DNA of 64,000 nucleotides. Source: Lepidostoma basale (lineage: Eukaryota > Arthropoda > Insecta > Trichoptera > Lepidostomatidae). Positions within the stretch are counted from its first letter, which is position 1. Each line of letters starts with the position of its first letter. The position numbers and the translations under genes are program-made. The notes beneath the pieces are model-generated. The model was not told the origin of the DNA and searched no databases. It worked only from the letters and a program-made list of their open reading frames with translations. Below, piece by piece: positions 10,607 through 21,236 of the stretch. Where the stretch lies: contig JAHDVF020000046.1 of NCBI GenBank assembly GCA_022606425.2, positions 482,809 to 546,808 of the forward strand, read 5' to 3'.

Positions 10607-11275
10607 AGTTTGTGTATTTAGGTAGTATGTTTACAAGAGATGGGAGAGTGGAGAGGGATATTGAAAGAAGGGTTGGGGCAGGCAACAAAGTGAATGGTGC
10701 ACTTAAAGTTATCATCGCAAACAAAAACCTATCCAAAAAAGCTAGAATGGCAGTGCACAATGGTGTTCTTCTACCAACCCTTATGTATGGAAGCGAAGCA
10801 TGGAACTGGCAAAGGAAGGATGAAAGTAGAATAAATGCAGTAGAAATGAGATCTCTTAGACGAATGTGTGGATATTCTGTGTATGATAGAGTGTCGAATG
10901 AAAATATAAGAAGTGAATGCGGTGCGAATGATGGTGTCATGAACAAAATAATGAAAGGATCTAATGATCTTAATAGATGGTTTGGACATATGGAAAGAAT
11001 GAATGAAGAAAGAATGGTAAAAAAATTATATGTTAATGATGTAAATGGTACCAGAAATAGAGGAAGACCAAGGAAAACGTGGCACGATCAAATAAATCAA
11101 ATATTGAATGTCGGCCATGTGAGGAGTCAGAAATCGACGCGCGTGCATGACACGATGTATGAATGTTGAGGAAGCGAGAGAAATATGTCAGGAAAGAAAG
11201 GTGTGGCAGTCCATTCTTTCTGCCTACCCCTTCGGGGAGACGGCGTGATGGTTAGTTAGTTAGTTAGTTAGTTAA
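10607..11275 (+). mobile_element. RTE-A LINE 3' copy, nearly open
   Basis: The frame is open for about 190 codons: FVYLGSMFTRDGRVERDIER, RRVGAGNKVNGALKVI, KKARMAVHNGVLLPTLMYG, YDRVSNENIRSECGANDGV, WFGHMERMNEERM and NRGRPRKTWHDQINQ. A one-base slip near 11130 breaks the final RRACM block. It ends in five TTAG units. It splits the Tc1-like element. Confidence 0.85.
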
Positions 11276-11406
11276 AAAAAAAAATCTTAATTTTAGAGTT
11301 AATTTGTAGATTTTCGATTTTTTGACACAAAAATTACAAATGCTCACATAATTTAAATAAACACATATTTATTTAAAATAAAATTACTTAGGTATTATAT
11401 ATAACA

Positions 11407-11995
11407 CTAACAATTATCAAAAACCAACAAAATCAGTACTTTGTTCCTCCTCCTTTTTTTTAATAACTGCTTCAATACGTTTAGGCATGAATTTCACCAA
11501 ATTATGTATGTAGTCTTGGGAATAAAATTTATTCACACTTTTTCAATGATATTTTTAAGGTTTTCCTTTGATAGAGGCTTCAGTTTATTTATTTCAATTG
11601 CCATTTTATGCCACAAGTTCTCGATAGGGTTTAGGTCAGGACTATTTCCGGGCCAATCCAGTGTTGGAATCCCATGAATTTTCATATATTCTTTGACCTA
11701 AAAATTATTTTAACAGTGTTATATATTTTTAATATTGTTTTGTGAACATTATAAATCACAGTGTCAGAAAAAAAAATAGTAGCAGTTTTTGCTCGGTGGC
11801 ACAGTGCAGAGTCATCTTGGAAAATGCACTCTGAAATATAAGACTTCGTGCATTTCAATTGGCGGGAATAAAACTCTTCCAGATTTTTTTTTAAATTTCT
11901 GTATTCACAGTTTCTTTTATGAATGCTAATTGACCCACTACATAAAAGTAGAAGCATCCCCAGCAGGATGCTTCACTGTCGGTCTAAGACACAGT
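11407..11995 (-). pseudogene. Tc1-like transposase remnant
   Basis: On the minus strand there is CIFQDDSALCHRAKT (the second catalytic Asp region), then about 90 intrusive bases, then VKEYMKIHGIPTLDWPGNS and PDLNPIENLWHKMA with the third acidic residue. The frame then stays open to a TAG at about 11407. The first catalytic Asp and the DNA-binding domain are not recognisable, so it is inactive. The DWPGNSPDLNPIENLW block is diagnostic for the Tc1 family. Confidence 0.75.
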
Positions 11996-12099
11996 CTTAA
12001 AATTCCGAATGCATTTTCCAAGATGACTATGTTATCTCTCGGTGTCTTATATCAAATAATAATAATAAATTAAGCACCGTAAAGGGAGCACCTTACATA

Positions 12100-12154
12100 A
12101 AAGATCTGCCAAATAGCCACATTTGGCTCGCGAGCCACAGTTTGCAGAGCACTG
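12100..12154 (-). mobile_element. hAT-like terminal fragment
   Basis: On the minus strand CAGTGCTCTGCAAACTGTGG followed by CTCGCGAGCC resembles a hAT terminal inverted repeat. No partner terminus was found. The surroundings (12000-12650) are AT-rich and otherwise unassigned. Confidence 0.4.
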
Positions 12155-12649
12155 ACATGTACCAAAATAAGAAATAAAATATTTAATACATAATAATATA
12201 TTGTAAGCGGTTGTGTGGTTTAAATTTCTAGTACATTAAGTAGTTCTGCTTGTTTTTTACACGGTATTATGTTACATAGGACTAGAAGACGAAATTTCCT
12301 AAACCTGTCAAGGGATTGTATAATCACCGGGGTGACGTGACGTATTACTGTCCAGAATTGGTATCACAAATCTAACGTATCAATATTCTTATATCAGGCT
12401 TAACAACACTATACAAATCCATGTCAATAAAAAGGCAATGTTCGTGGCTATGTGACCGATAGACTTGACAAATACTGAGCCGATGGCAACGAAATTTTCA
12501 CTGTATATTAATATTACTTTAGAAAAAGTTTAAAAAGTGAATTTGTTACGAATCGATTTATAATGCACTTTTAAAATGCATATAAATGAAATCTTAGTGT
12601 GACAGGCAAATCTATAAACACCGTCCATTTTGTTTGATGTCGGTCTTTA

Positions 12650-13260
12650 ATTATTGCGAATAATAATATTGTAATAATTATAATATGCTAATTTTTAAAG
12701 CGCCGTTTTTGTGATGTAATTACCTCAAGGGCGCAATAAGACGTGTGTAAAATCTAGATATAAACGATGCGCGATTAGTTAGAAAGTATAATATAACAAT
12801 AGGTATATAAAAGTTTTAAATTGGGTATGAAATATGAAAAATATGGGTTTTCGGCTTAGATTTGAAATCTGTCGGATAATTTATGCATCTAAGGCCTAGG
12901 TTCTCAAAGTGGGCGATAACGCCCCCTTGTGGGCGTTTGAGACTTTCAAGGGGGCAGTAGAAGATAAAGAAAAATAGAGAGCGTGGGCAGTTAAAAAAAT
13001 ATAGTCTAAAAAGACAAAAAAAACACGCTAATCACGTAGGTACTACTAATAAAGCAAATTAAACTTAAATATTGGTTTATTTTGTTATTGTATGTATTGT
13101 AATCATTTTCCCGGAATAAATTTTATGGGAGGGGGGCGTTGAACGTTTATTTTCTTGTAAAGGGGGCGGTGGCCCAGAAAAGATTGGAAACCTATGGTCT
13201 AAGGTATGAAGGGAGATTATTCCAAGCTGATGGAACAATCTGCCTTCAGTAATTCAGTAA
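12650..13260 (-). mobile_element. CR1-like LINE 3' part, split by a hAT-like MITE
   Basis: The pieces 12650-12894 and 13198-13260 are collinear with 53395-53650, which is the 3' end of a CR1-like LINE (AAAGCGCCGTTTTTG, CTCAAGGGCGCA, AGATCTGAAATCTGTCGG, GAAGGGAGATTGTTCCAAGC). The middle is interrupted by the element at 12895-13197. Confidence 0.65.
12895..13197 (+). mobile_element. hAT-like MITE with 7-bp target duplication
   Basis: A 303-base insert flanked by TCTAAGG (12888-12894 and 13198-13204). Its ends are imperfect inverted repeats (CCTAGGTTCTCAAAGTGGGC against CCATAGGTTTCCAATC and the GGGGGCGGT region). A near-complete relative is at 38968-39277 in the opposite orientation, and a part is at 55117-55245. 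The TTCTCAAA terminus and a near 8-bp duplication suggest hAT. It has no ORF. Confidence 0.65.
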
Positions 13261-13263
13261 TCG

Positions 13264-13470
13264 ATTAGTTTGGTCATGCTACGTCTTCCTTGACGTTCCT
13301 CGACATCTTTTTTCGTCCACACTACTTATATTTTAAACCAATGTCCATTTGTCCCATATTTCCAAACCAAACACTTTCTTTATTTTATTTAGAACGCATT
13401 CATCCGTCTAACGTTCCTTTCTTACTTCATAATTACGTTATTCATCTTATCATACATTGTTGTGATTGCA
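13264..13470 (-). mobile_element. Degenerate RTE-A fragment
   Basis: On the plus strand it shows the reverse-complement landmarks GGTCATGCTACGTCTTCCT, CATATTTCCAAACCAAAC and CGCATTCATCCGTCT in the order expected for a minus-strand RTE-A copy. It is heavily decayed. Confidence 0.5.
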
Positions 13471-13478
13471 TATTATAC

Positions 13479-14062
13479 TAACTAACTAACTAACTAACTA
13501 ACCATCACGCCATTTCCCCGGAGGGGTAGGCAGAGAGGATGGATCGCCACACTGGCCTGTCTTGGCACACCTCTCGGGATTCCTCCACATTCATACATCG
13601 CACCATGCACGCACGTCGATTATTCCGACTTCGAATGTGGCCGCCTTTTAGTAATTGGTTAATTTGGTCATGCCATGTTTTCCTCGGTCGTCCTCGGCTT
13701 CTTTTCTCACTCACGCTGCTTGTGTACAACTTTTTAACCATTCTACTCTCATCCATTCGTTCCATATGTCCAAACCATCTCAGGGATCCTTTTTTAATTT
13801 TATTCATGATGCAGTCATCTGCCTTACATTTCTTTCTTATTTCATCGTTCGGTATTCTATCATACAACGTTTTCCGCACATTCTTCTTAGTGATCTCATT
13901 TCTACGGCGTTTATCCTGCTTTCATCCTTCTTTTGCCAGCTCCAAGCTTCACTTCCATACATGAGGGTTGGCACTAGAACTCCATTGTGTACTGCCATCT
14001 TTGCTTCTGTGGATATATTTCTATTTGCAGTAATGACTTTGAGTGCGCCATTTATTTTACTA
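13479..14062 (-). mobile_element. RTE-A LINE 3' copy, long open frame
   Basis: The minus strand reads KTLYDRIPNDEIRKKCKADD, SLRWFGHMERMDESRMVKKL, RSRGRPRKTWHDQINQLLKG, RRACMVRCMNVEESREVCQ and WRSILSAYPSGEMA (124 codons open). Less conserved sequence further upstream runs to about 14062. The TTAG tail (as CTAA repeats) is at 13479-13500. It belongs to the same subfamily as 20455-21130 and 56434-56746. Confidence 0.85.
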
Positions 14063-14074
14063 ACTATGTACCTA

Positions 14075-14240
14075 AATAACTAACTAACCATCACGCCGTT
14101 TCTCCGGAGGGGTAGCCAGATAGGATGGACCGCCATACCGCTCTGTCCTTACATATCTCTCAAAATTCCTCTTCATTCATACATCGTAACATGCAGACTT
14201 GTCCATTTTACGACTTTGAATGTAACCGCATTTTGATTGC
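14075..14240 (-). mobile_element. Short RTE-A 3' fragment
   Basis: A second RTE-A 3' end abuts the previous copy (CTAACTAACC, then ATCACGCCGTTTCTCCGG). It is cut off after about 150 bases. It is probably an independent, strongly 5'-truncated insertion. Confidence 0.65.
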
Positions 14241-14620
14241 ATATTAATTTTAATATTATATAAAGTAACGCCTAAATAGATTGATGCATAATATGTGGAA
14301 CACATTATCCAAACTGGTATATAGGTATATATCTTAAATCTAAATTAATTGGCGACAAGTTAAGAAGGTATTACCTAAGCGGTGGTAATTAACATAAACA
14401 AATAGAATTAAGAACCGTTGCATAATGTCAACAAAATATTCGTTGGGTACATTATATCAAGACGAGATTCCGATTTCATAAATAGAACCAAACAGCATAG
14501 AATGTTGCCAGTTGGGTATTAACATTCCATACTTAAAAAAAAAAAAAATTAATATATTCATAGACAAGGTTATTTTTTATTTCCGTTAACTAATTTAGAA
14601 ATAATATAAATAATATAATG
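14240..14620. other. AT-rich gap
   Basis: I see nothing identifiable here. Confidence 0.3.
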
Positions 14621-14621
14621 C

Positions 14622-14957
14622 GGTGCGTGTTATAAACAAAATAATGAAAGGATCATTAAGACGGTTTGGACATATGGAAAGAACGAATGAAGAAAGAATG
14701 GTAAAAAAAAGTATATGTTAACGATGTAAATGGAACCAGAAATAGAGGAAGACCGAGGAAAACGGGGCACGATCAAATAAATCAAATATTGAATATCGGC
14801 CATGTGAGAAGTCAGAGAAATCGACGCGCGTGCATGACCCGATATATGAATGTTGAGGAAGCGAGAGAAATAAGTCAGGAAAGAAAAGTGTGACAGTCCA
14901 TTCTTTCTGCCTACGCCTTCGGGGAGACGGTGTGATGGTTAGTTAGTTAGTTAGTTT
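14622..14957 (+). mobile_element. RTE-A 3' fragment
   Basis: It carries KIMKGSLRRFGHMERTNEER, then NGTRNRGRPRKTGHDQINQ and RNRRACMTRYMNVEEAREI, and ends with TTAG units at 14938-14957. A frameshift at an A-run near 14705 separates the first two blocks. Confidence 0.75.
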
Positions 14958-15015
14958 TAATTTAAAAATTTGGCTTATTTGAATACAATTTGAAGTAACG
15001 TGTGTTAATAATAAC

Positions 15016-15412
15016 TTACTAACTAACTAACCATCACGCCGTCTCCCCGGAGGGGTAGGCAGAAAGAATGGACCGCCACACATCTGTCCTGACATACTTC
15101 TCTCGCATCCTCTTCATTCATATCATGCACGCACGTCGATTTCTCCGACTCTTCGCGTGACCGACGTTTAATATTTGATTGATTAGATCGTGCCACGTTT
15201 TCCTTGGCCTTTCTCTGTTTCTATCTCCGTTCACGTTGTTTACATATACCTTCTTCACCATTCTATCGTCACTCATTATTTCCATGTGTCCAAACCATCT
15301 TAACGACTCATTCATTATTTGGTTTATAACACATTCATTAGCACCGCATTCACTTCTTATATTTGCATTTGACTCTCTATCCTACACAGTTTTTCCACAC
15401 ATTCGTCTTAGA
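15016..15412 (-). mobile_element. RTE-A 3' fragment
   Basis: The minus strand reads SLRWFGHMEIMSDDRMVKKV, NRERPRKTWHDLINQILNVG and RRNRRACMI, with the CTAA tail at 15016-15030. It lies tail to tail with the plus-strand copy at 14622-14957, about 60 bases away. Confidence 0.75.
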
Positions 15413-15745
15413 GACAGAAACGATATGGTGAGAGAGAAAAAAAAGGTCACTGACATCATCCACCGGGTGGCGACTCTAAAATGGCAATGGGCAGGTCACG
15501 TAGCCAGAAGCTCAGATGAAAAGTTGACAAGAAGACTGCTGAATTGGAGACCGTGGACGGCAAAGAAAAGTGAAGGGCGACCGCAACTACCTACGGTGGA
15601 AGAATGATCTGAACAGACACGTCGGAATAACCTGGATGCAGTCTGCACAGGACAGAGTGACATGGAAGCGAATGAAGGAGGTTTTTGTCCAGGAGTGGAC
15701 TGGAATAGGCTGAGGAAGAAGAAGAAAAAGATGGAAGGAGGGAAC
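15413..15745 (+). mobile_element. RTE-C LINE 3' end
   Basis: It encodes DIIHRVATLKWQWAGHVARS, LLNWRPWTAKKSEGRPQL, then after a frameshift WKNDLNRHVGITWMQSAQDR and FVQEWTGIG before a stop, and a GAAGAAGAAG-type tail. It is directly joined to the RTE-A fragment on its left. Confidence 0.75.
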
Positions 15746-15769
15746 CGGGTCGGCCTTTCATTTCTTTTT

Positions 15770-16290
15770 CATTTATTTATTTTTAATATATCTTAAGCTT
15801 TACAGAATTTGTTTTTCCAATACACTAAAGATACAAATTAGAGATACACAATAATAATTAATACATAATAGATTAATAAAAAGAGCGAGAAACATAAGAT
15901 GCATGACAAATTAATAAACTTAGATGAAACTATGATAACATACTTGCAAAACTATCACAAAATACGTCAAACTCCGAGGTGATACGATTAAGCAAAGATA
16001 TTACTCTACCTACCGGCATAACCATTGGCAGGTTGATTCTGCATCGTGGGAGATAAAACGATCTATGGCCCCTTTGTCGAAGATAATTATCAGGGACGAA
16101 CAGACCTACATCACTCAGGATTTCTGAGTTGTGTATACAACCGCCTATCAGTCGAAAGAATTGAACACCCAAGTGAATGTCTCGTCTCCTCTCGAGTGAC
16201 TGGTAGCCTAGCATCCCTAGCAAGAGCCACGGGTAATATCCATACTCCCTAAGATAGAGGTATCGCAGAAATTTTTTTCTGCACCCTCAC
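15770..16290 (-). mobile_element. J2 LINE 3' copy
   Basis: The minus strand reads MLGYQSLERRRDIHLGVQFF, LFVPDNYLRQRGHRSFYLPR, NLPMVMPVGRVISLLNRITS and EFDVFCDSFA, with a TAAAT-rich tail at about 15770-15785. A frameshift lies near the upstream FLRYLYLREYGYYPWL block (16215-16285). Relatives are at 16805-17131 and 43081-43440. Confidence 0.75.
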
Positions 16291-16302
16291 TCGCCAACAT
16301 CA

Positions 16303-16500
16303 AAACGTTTCAAGATGTATGCAAGCTGCAATAATTATTTGAGCGGGAAGTTCGTTCGGGAGATAAGTGATGAAGTTAGCCCGCCACGAGTCGTGATGAG
16401 CCTGCATAGAGGCCGCCAAAAGTGAAATTCGCAAATTATAAAGTAGCGGAATGGAATTACCATGGACCATCGGGGAGTAGGCAGAGGCGGCACCTGTCAC
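16303..16500 (-). other. Open frame of unknown origin
   Basis: A minus-strand frame with balanced composition (AASAYSPMVHGNSIPLL, ASMQAHHDSWRANFITYL) ends in TGA beside the J2 copy. It is preceded by a pyrimidine-rich TTATTGTCTGTGACAG that could be a splice acceptor. It may be a last exon or transposon sequence. I do not recognise it. Confidence 0.2.
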
Positions 16501-16804
16501 AGACAATAATAAGCCAAAACATACATGATAATCTTTGCAGTATGCGCGTAGAAAGGTCCAAAAGCTGCCTCCTGACATTTGCCAGAGATATTGCTATTTT
16601 ATTTTACTTGTGTTGTGTTTTGTTATTGATGCCCTGCGTTTTAATTATCAGGGCGGTGTGGACATGTTTGATTGTGATTCTACGAAGTAATCTGGTTTTA
16701 TTATACAGAATAAGAAGAACTGAAGGATACCGCGCGTAATTAAAACTGTTCTGTTCTACTATATGGCTGCGAAACCTGGACTCTGAAAGTTAATGTAATG
16801 AATC

Positions 16805-17131
16805 AGTTATTTATTTCTATCATTTTATTTCATTTATTTTATTTTGTTGTATTTCATTTATTTTAATAAAAATTACAAACATTACAGAAATATTTCCAGA
16901 TCGTTTGCAATTACATTATAAGAATTTAAAAGAGAAGCATAAAAACATATAAACAAATAAAAAAGTTTAAGAATTATAAATAATCATAACATTGATATTG
17001 CATCCCTGAGGCAACTCACACTATCACGAAATATGTCGACCTCCGAGGCGATCCGATTAAGCAATAAGATTGCCCTACCCACAGGCATAACCATTGGCAG
17101 GTTGGTTCTGCAGCGTGGCAAATAAAACAAT
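16805..17131 (-). mobile_element. J2 LINE 3' fragment nested in RTE-D
   Basis: The minus strand reads KTIVLFATLQNQPANGYAC-type J2 sequence with NLPMVMPVGRAILLLNRIAS and EVDIFRDS. The TAAAT-rich tail lies at 16805-16870. It is cut at 17131 by the RTE-B copy. Confidence 0.6.
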
Positions 17132-17820
17132 CGTCTTCTTCTTCACTTTTGGTAGACTCAGGAGTCCGTTATTTCAGGCGGGTTCTCTTGAGATGCTGAA
17201 CTCCAGCTTTCTCTCCACCGTTTTGGTGGTCTTCCTGGTCGGCGTTGTCCGTTTGGCGTTCCATGGAGAGCTATATGTGGTATCCTATTTGAGCTCATCC
17301 TTTCTACGTGTTGATGCCAGTATCGCCGTCTTTGACGTCCCCATCTGACCACATCTTCGACCTCACAGATATCTCGGATTGCTGTATTCCTAACTCGATC
17401 ACGTAGGGTCTTGCCAGCTATAGCGCGGAGTGTTTTCATCTCGGTTGTCTTGAGCATGTTCTTTGTCTTGACAGTGTCTGCCCTCGATTCAATGCCATAT
17501 GTGAGGATTGGTCGCACACAAGTCTTATAGATGCGTACCTTGCTGTCAGTCCTCATGTCCTTGTTTCTCCATATGACATCTTTCAGGCAGCCTGCAACCG
17601 CTGCAGCCCTATCCACCTGTGACCTTACTTCTCTGGGGAGGTCATTAGAGCTGGTTACTTCGCTTCCGAGATATCTGAATTGGTCCACCTGTTCAATTTC
17701 CTTCTGGCGTACGTAGACTTCGCATCTCAGTTGATTTCTTGAGAATGTCATACACTCCGTTTTTGGGATGGATATGATCATGTTGTATTTTGAACAGGAT
17801 TCATCAAACTTTATTAAACG
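17132..17820 (-). mobile_element. RTE-B LINE 3' copy with a 207-codon open frame
   Basis: The minus-strand frame is open: MIISIPKTECMTFSRNQLR, QVDQFRYLGSEVTSSNDLP, KVRIYKTCVRPILTYGIES, KTLRDRVRNTAIRDICEVED and PGRPPKRWRESWSSAS. It ends at a stop near 17158 and an AAG tail (17132-17147). It covers the region just after the reverse-transcriptase palm and the C-terminal domain. It is the best preserved RTE-B copy here and is nested in J2, which is nested in RTE-D. Confidence 0.85.
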
Positions 17821-18239
17821 GTTATTTATTTATTATTATTTATTTATTAATGAACCATTTGGAAGCGTTCGAGATGTGAATATACCGCAGAATGCTCCGT
17901 ATACCGTGGACCGATAGGGTCAGTAAAGCAGACCTACTACAGAGAGCCAGAGCCAATAGTAAGCTGTTGTAAAGTGTGAAAATTAGAAAGGTCTCATATT
18001 TGGGTCGTGTGCTAAGAAGGAGAAAAATACCATCTCCTTCGACTGATATTAATGGGTAAAGTGGAGGGACGTCGGGGAGTTGGTAGAAGGCAGCTGTCCT
18101 GGCTGCGGAACATCAAAGAGTGGACAGGAATAACAAGAGATCAGAACCTGTTCCAAATGGCGCAGGATAGAGATGCCTTTGCTGTGGTGATCGCCAACGT
18201 TGGGTGGACCTGACACGGCACCGAAAGAAGAAGAAGATC

Positions 18240-18700
18240 ACATAATAACAGAATATATATCTAAGCGACAGGAACAGCTCCTGTTTCAAGGAACGCTTTA
18301 TTCTAAACACACACATCCTTCATTAAAATAATGATTTTATTTTATTTTATTGCCGTTCACCCAGGAGTCATACAAAACCCCGTAATCATAATCAGCGATT
18401 TAAACGAAACAAAAATTGAACAGTTTTTATATTAAAATATATTTTTAGCACCCTTACGCCATAAACTTTTAAGCCTCGCTACACATGGGCGCTCAATCAA
18501 AGAGAAAATACTCTCCAATATACGGACATACACGCGGATAGTCGAAAGGAGACTTTCTCATCAAATAATTATATTCGGTGGAGGCACATTAATTTTTATT
18601 GACAATTTCGTGGTTCAACATTAAAAAAAATCAATTTCAAGTGTGTTTTTACGATATCAATTAACCCAATGGCGTTCCGGGGATTTAAAATAAATAAATT
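18240..18700. other. AT-rich gap
   Basis: No gene or named repeat was recognised. Confidence 0.3.
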
Positions 18701-18704
18701 TGTT

Positions 18705-19269
18705 CAAAATACATAAACAAACAAACACAAACAAACACAAACAAACAAAAACAAACAAACAAACCATCACGCCGTTTTCGCAGGGATAGGCAGAGAGAAT
18801 GGAACGCCACAATTCTCTATCCTGGCAAACCTCTCTAGCTTCCTCCACATTCATACAATGAGTCATACACGCACGTCGATTAATCGAACTTCTAACATGA
18901 CCAACCTTTAAAATTTGATTAATTTGGTGATGTCATATTTTCCTCGGTCTGCCTCGACTTCGTGCCCCATTTACATCATTAACGTATACTTTCTTAACTT
19001 TTCTATCTCCATCCATGCGTTCCATATGTCCGAACTAACGCAGCGATCCTTTCATAATTTTTTTCATAATACCTTCTTCCGCTCTACATTCCTTTATTAT
19101 ATCAGCATTTGAGATTCTGTCGTATTTCGTTCTACCACACATACGTCTTAAGGACCTCATCTCTACCGCATTTATTCTGCTCTCATCCTACTTCTGCCAG
19201 TTCCATGCTTCGCTTACATACATTAGGGTTGGGACCAGAACTCCATTGTGAACGGCCAAAATACATAAA
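18705..19269 (-). mobile_element. RTE-A 3' copy with 13-bp target duplication
   Basis: CAAAATACATAAA occurs at 18705-18717 and 19257-19269, bracketing a minus-strand RTE-A copy. Its tail is (GTTT)n rather than (TTAG)n (18718-18766 on the plus strand as CAAA units). It carries TKYDRISNADIIKECRAEEG-like and RNRRACMTHCMNVEEAREVC sequence. The clean duplication shows target-primed insertion of a 5'-truncated copy. Confidence 0.8.
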
Positions 19270-19299
19270 AGATTTTTAAAATATCTTGGGACCCAGATT

Positions 19300-20255
19300 G
19301 TTGATTGACCCAAAAAGTTACTACGTTTTCCGTACCTCAAAGAAAACGGTTATTACTCCTGGCCTGTATCCAACTGATTTCTTGCTGGGTATGCTGGACT
19401 ACCTGGGATTTGTCTACCTGGAAAGCATGTTTACAAGAGATGGAAAAGTGTAGAAAGATATCGGAAGAAGGGTTGGAACTGGAAACAAAATAAATGGGGC
19501 ACTCAAAGTCATTACCGCAAATAGAAATATATCGACTGAAGCAAAGATGGAAGTGCACAATGGAGTTCTAGTGCCGACCCTTAAGAAGTGAAGCTTGGAG
19601 TTTGGCAGAAGAAGGATGAAAGTAGGATAAATGCCGTTGAAATGTGATCACTAAGAAGGGCGTGCAGAAAAACAATGTATGATAGAATATCTAATGATGA
19701 AGTAAGAAAGGAATGTAAAGCGTGATAAATAAAATCAATCAAGGGTCACTAAGACGATTTGGACATATGGAACGAATGGATGAGGGAAGAATGGTTAAAA
19801 AGATATATACAAGTAATGTGAATGGAAAAAGAAGTCGAGGAAGGCCAAGGAAGACATGGCATGACCAAATTAATCAATTACTGAAAGGTGGCCATGTTCG
19901 AAGTAGGAACAATCGACGAGCGTGCATGTCACTTTGTGTAAATGTAGAAGAGGCGCGTGAGTTATGTCAGGATAGAGCAATGTGGCGATCCATCCTCTCT
20001 ACCTACCCCTCCGGGGAAACAGGGTGATGGTTAGTTAGTATGCTGGACAACCAATCATTAGATCAATTGAAATTAGAAGAACTCTTCAGTTGAGTGTTCA
20101 TTTATTTCAACTGCAATTATCTGCGACAGTGGTAACATAAATTATTCGCCTGTCACTGTGTAGAACCAATCTAACTACGGTAATGCCCGTGGGCAAAGCA
20201 ATGATCCTTCTAAACCGCATAGCTTCAGATATGGACATTCTTAATGATTAATATT
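19300..20255 (+). mobile_element. J2-like LINE fragment split by RTE-A
   Basis: The left piece 19300-19399 reads YLKENGYYSW then LYPTDFLLGMLD in two frames. The right piece 20049-20255 reads SIEIRRTLQLSVHLFQL and NLTTVMPVGKAMILLNRIAS. The two parts are in the order expected for a J-family C-terminus. RTE-A at 19400-20037 separates them. Confidence 0.65.
19389..20048 (+). mobile_element. RTE-A 3' copy with 11-bp target duplication
   Basis: GTATGCTGGAC at 19389-19399 and 20038-20048 flanks a 638-base RTE-A copy. It starts within the GSMFTRDGK block and ends in TTAG. The frame from 19722 is open for 100 codons: GSLRRFGHMERMDEGRMVKK, RSRGRPRKTWHDQINQLLKG and RRACMSLCVNVEEARELCQ. The 5' part has stops and a small deletion near 19725. 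Confidence 0.85.
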
Positions 20256-20422
20256 ATTTTGTTAAATCGCTCTTTATATCATTACAGCTCCAATCAAATC
20301 GATGTTAATGGTATAGCTATCATAGTGATTCTAATGATAGGTAGCTAATCTGTCGTCATTTTATTGTTACGTAAATTCTACACCAGATCAAAGACAATGT
20401 GACAATCACACTCCCATCGCCA
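20256..20422 (-). mobile_element. tRNA-derived SINE, 3' part
   Basis: It is collinear with the SINE body at 1955-2130 (TTGTTAAATCGCTCTTTA, CAATCAAATCGATG, CTACACCAGATCAAAGACAA). The head of the same SINE lies beyond the RTE-A insertion at 21136-21236. Confidence 0.65.
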
Positions 20423-21135
20423 GCGTGATCATCGCCAATGTGACAATCACACTCCCATCGACATTGGAGCAAGTTACCGAATTTACGTATCTGGGAAGCA
20501 TGTTTACAAGAGACGGAAAAATGGAGAAAGACATCGAAAGAACGGTTGGTGCTGGGAATAAAATAAATGGCGCACTAAAAGTCATTACTACAAATAGAAA
20601 TATATCCATAGAAGCAAAGATGGCAATAAACAATGGAGTTCTAGTGCCAACCCTCATGTATGGAAGTGAACCTTGGAGCTGGCAAAAGAAGGATGAAAGC
20701 AGGATACACGCCGTAGAAATGAGATCACTAAGAAAAATGTGCGGGAAAACGTTGTATGATAGAATACCGAACAATGAAATAAGAGAGAAATGTAAGGCAG
20801 ATGACTGCATCATGGATAAAATTAAAAAAGGATCCCTGAGATGGTTTGGACATATGGAACGAATGGATAAGAGTAGAATAATTAAGAAGTTGTACACTAG
20901 CAGCGTGAGTGGAAAAAGAAGCCGAGGACGACCGAGGAAAACATGGCATGGCCAAATTAATCAATTACTAAAAGGCGGCCACATTCGAAGTCGGAATAAT
21001 CGACGTGCGTGCATGGTACGATGTATGAATGTAGAGGAAGCCCGAGAGGTATGCCAGGGCAGAGCATTGTGGCGATTCATCCTCTCTGCCTACCCCTTCG
21101 GGGAAATGGCGTGATGGTTAGTTAGTTAGTTTGTT
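20423..21135 (+). mobile_element. RTE-A 3' copy with an intact 200-codon frame
   Basis: It is open from about 20455 to the stop near 21112: QVTEFTYLGSMFTRDGKMEK, GAGNKINGALKVITTNRNIS, AKMAINNGVLVPTLMYGSEP, KTLYDRIPNNEIREKCKADD, RSRGRPRKTWHGQINQLLKG, RRACMVRCMNVEEAREVCQ and WRFILSAYPFGEMA, then TTAG units. It is the best preserved RTE-A frame in the window. The nuclease and polymerase domains are truncated away. It is flanked by long near-identical SINE segments (about 37 bases). Confidence 0.85.
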
Positions 21136-21236
21136 TATCAAAGACAATGTGACAATCACAATCCCATCGCCAGAAATCGAACGCGAGATTTTCGGTGCGG
21201 TAGTCGTAGCATTTACCACTCGGTCACGAAGGTCGT
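21136..21236 (-). mobile_element. tRNA-derived SINE, head
   Basis: It contains the reverse complement of a decayed B box (AATCGAACGCGAGAT) and of the A-box region (TTACCACTCGGTCACGAA). It begins with a repeat of the sequence already present at 20389-20422, so that stretch is duplicated around RTE-A. Confidence 0.65.

Larger units (their letters stand above)
16743..18238 (+). mobile_element. RTE-D LINE copy hosting nested insertions
   Basis: The pieces 16743-16804 (CTACTATATGGCTGCGAAAC block) and 17849-18238 (NHLEAFEM, IYRRMLRIPWTDRVSKADLL, then WVDLTRHRKKKKI with an AAG-rich tail) are collinear with the uninterrupted RTE-D copy at 63265-64000. Everything between them is inserted sequence. 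Stops are frequent. Confidence 0.7.

Noticed and set aside
13539..14083. Plus-strand frames of about 140 codons rich in Ser, Phe and Leu
   Set aside because: They are the antisense of the RTE-A coding frame; the same shadow recurs at 4314, 15179, 20406, 31498 and 50042.
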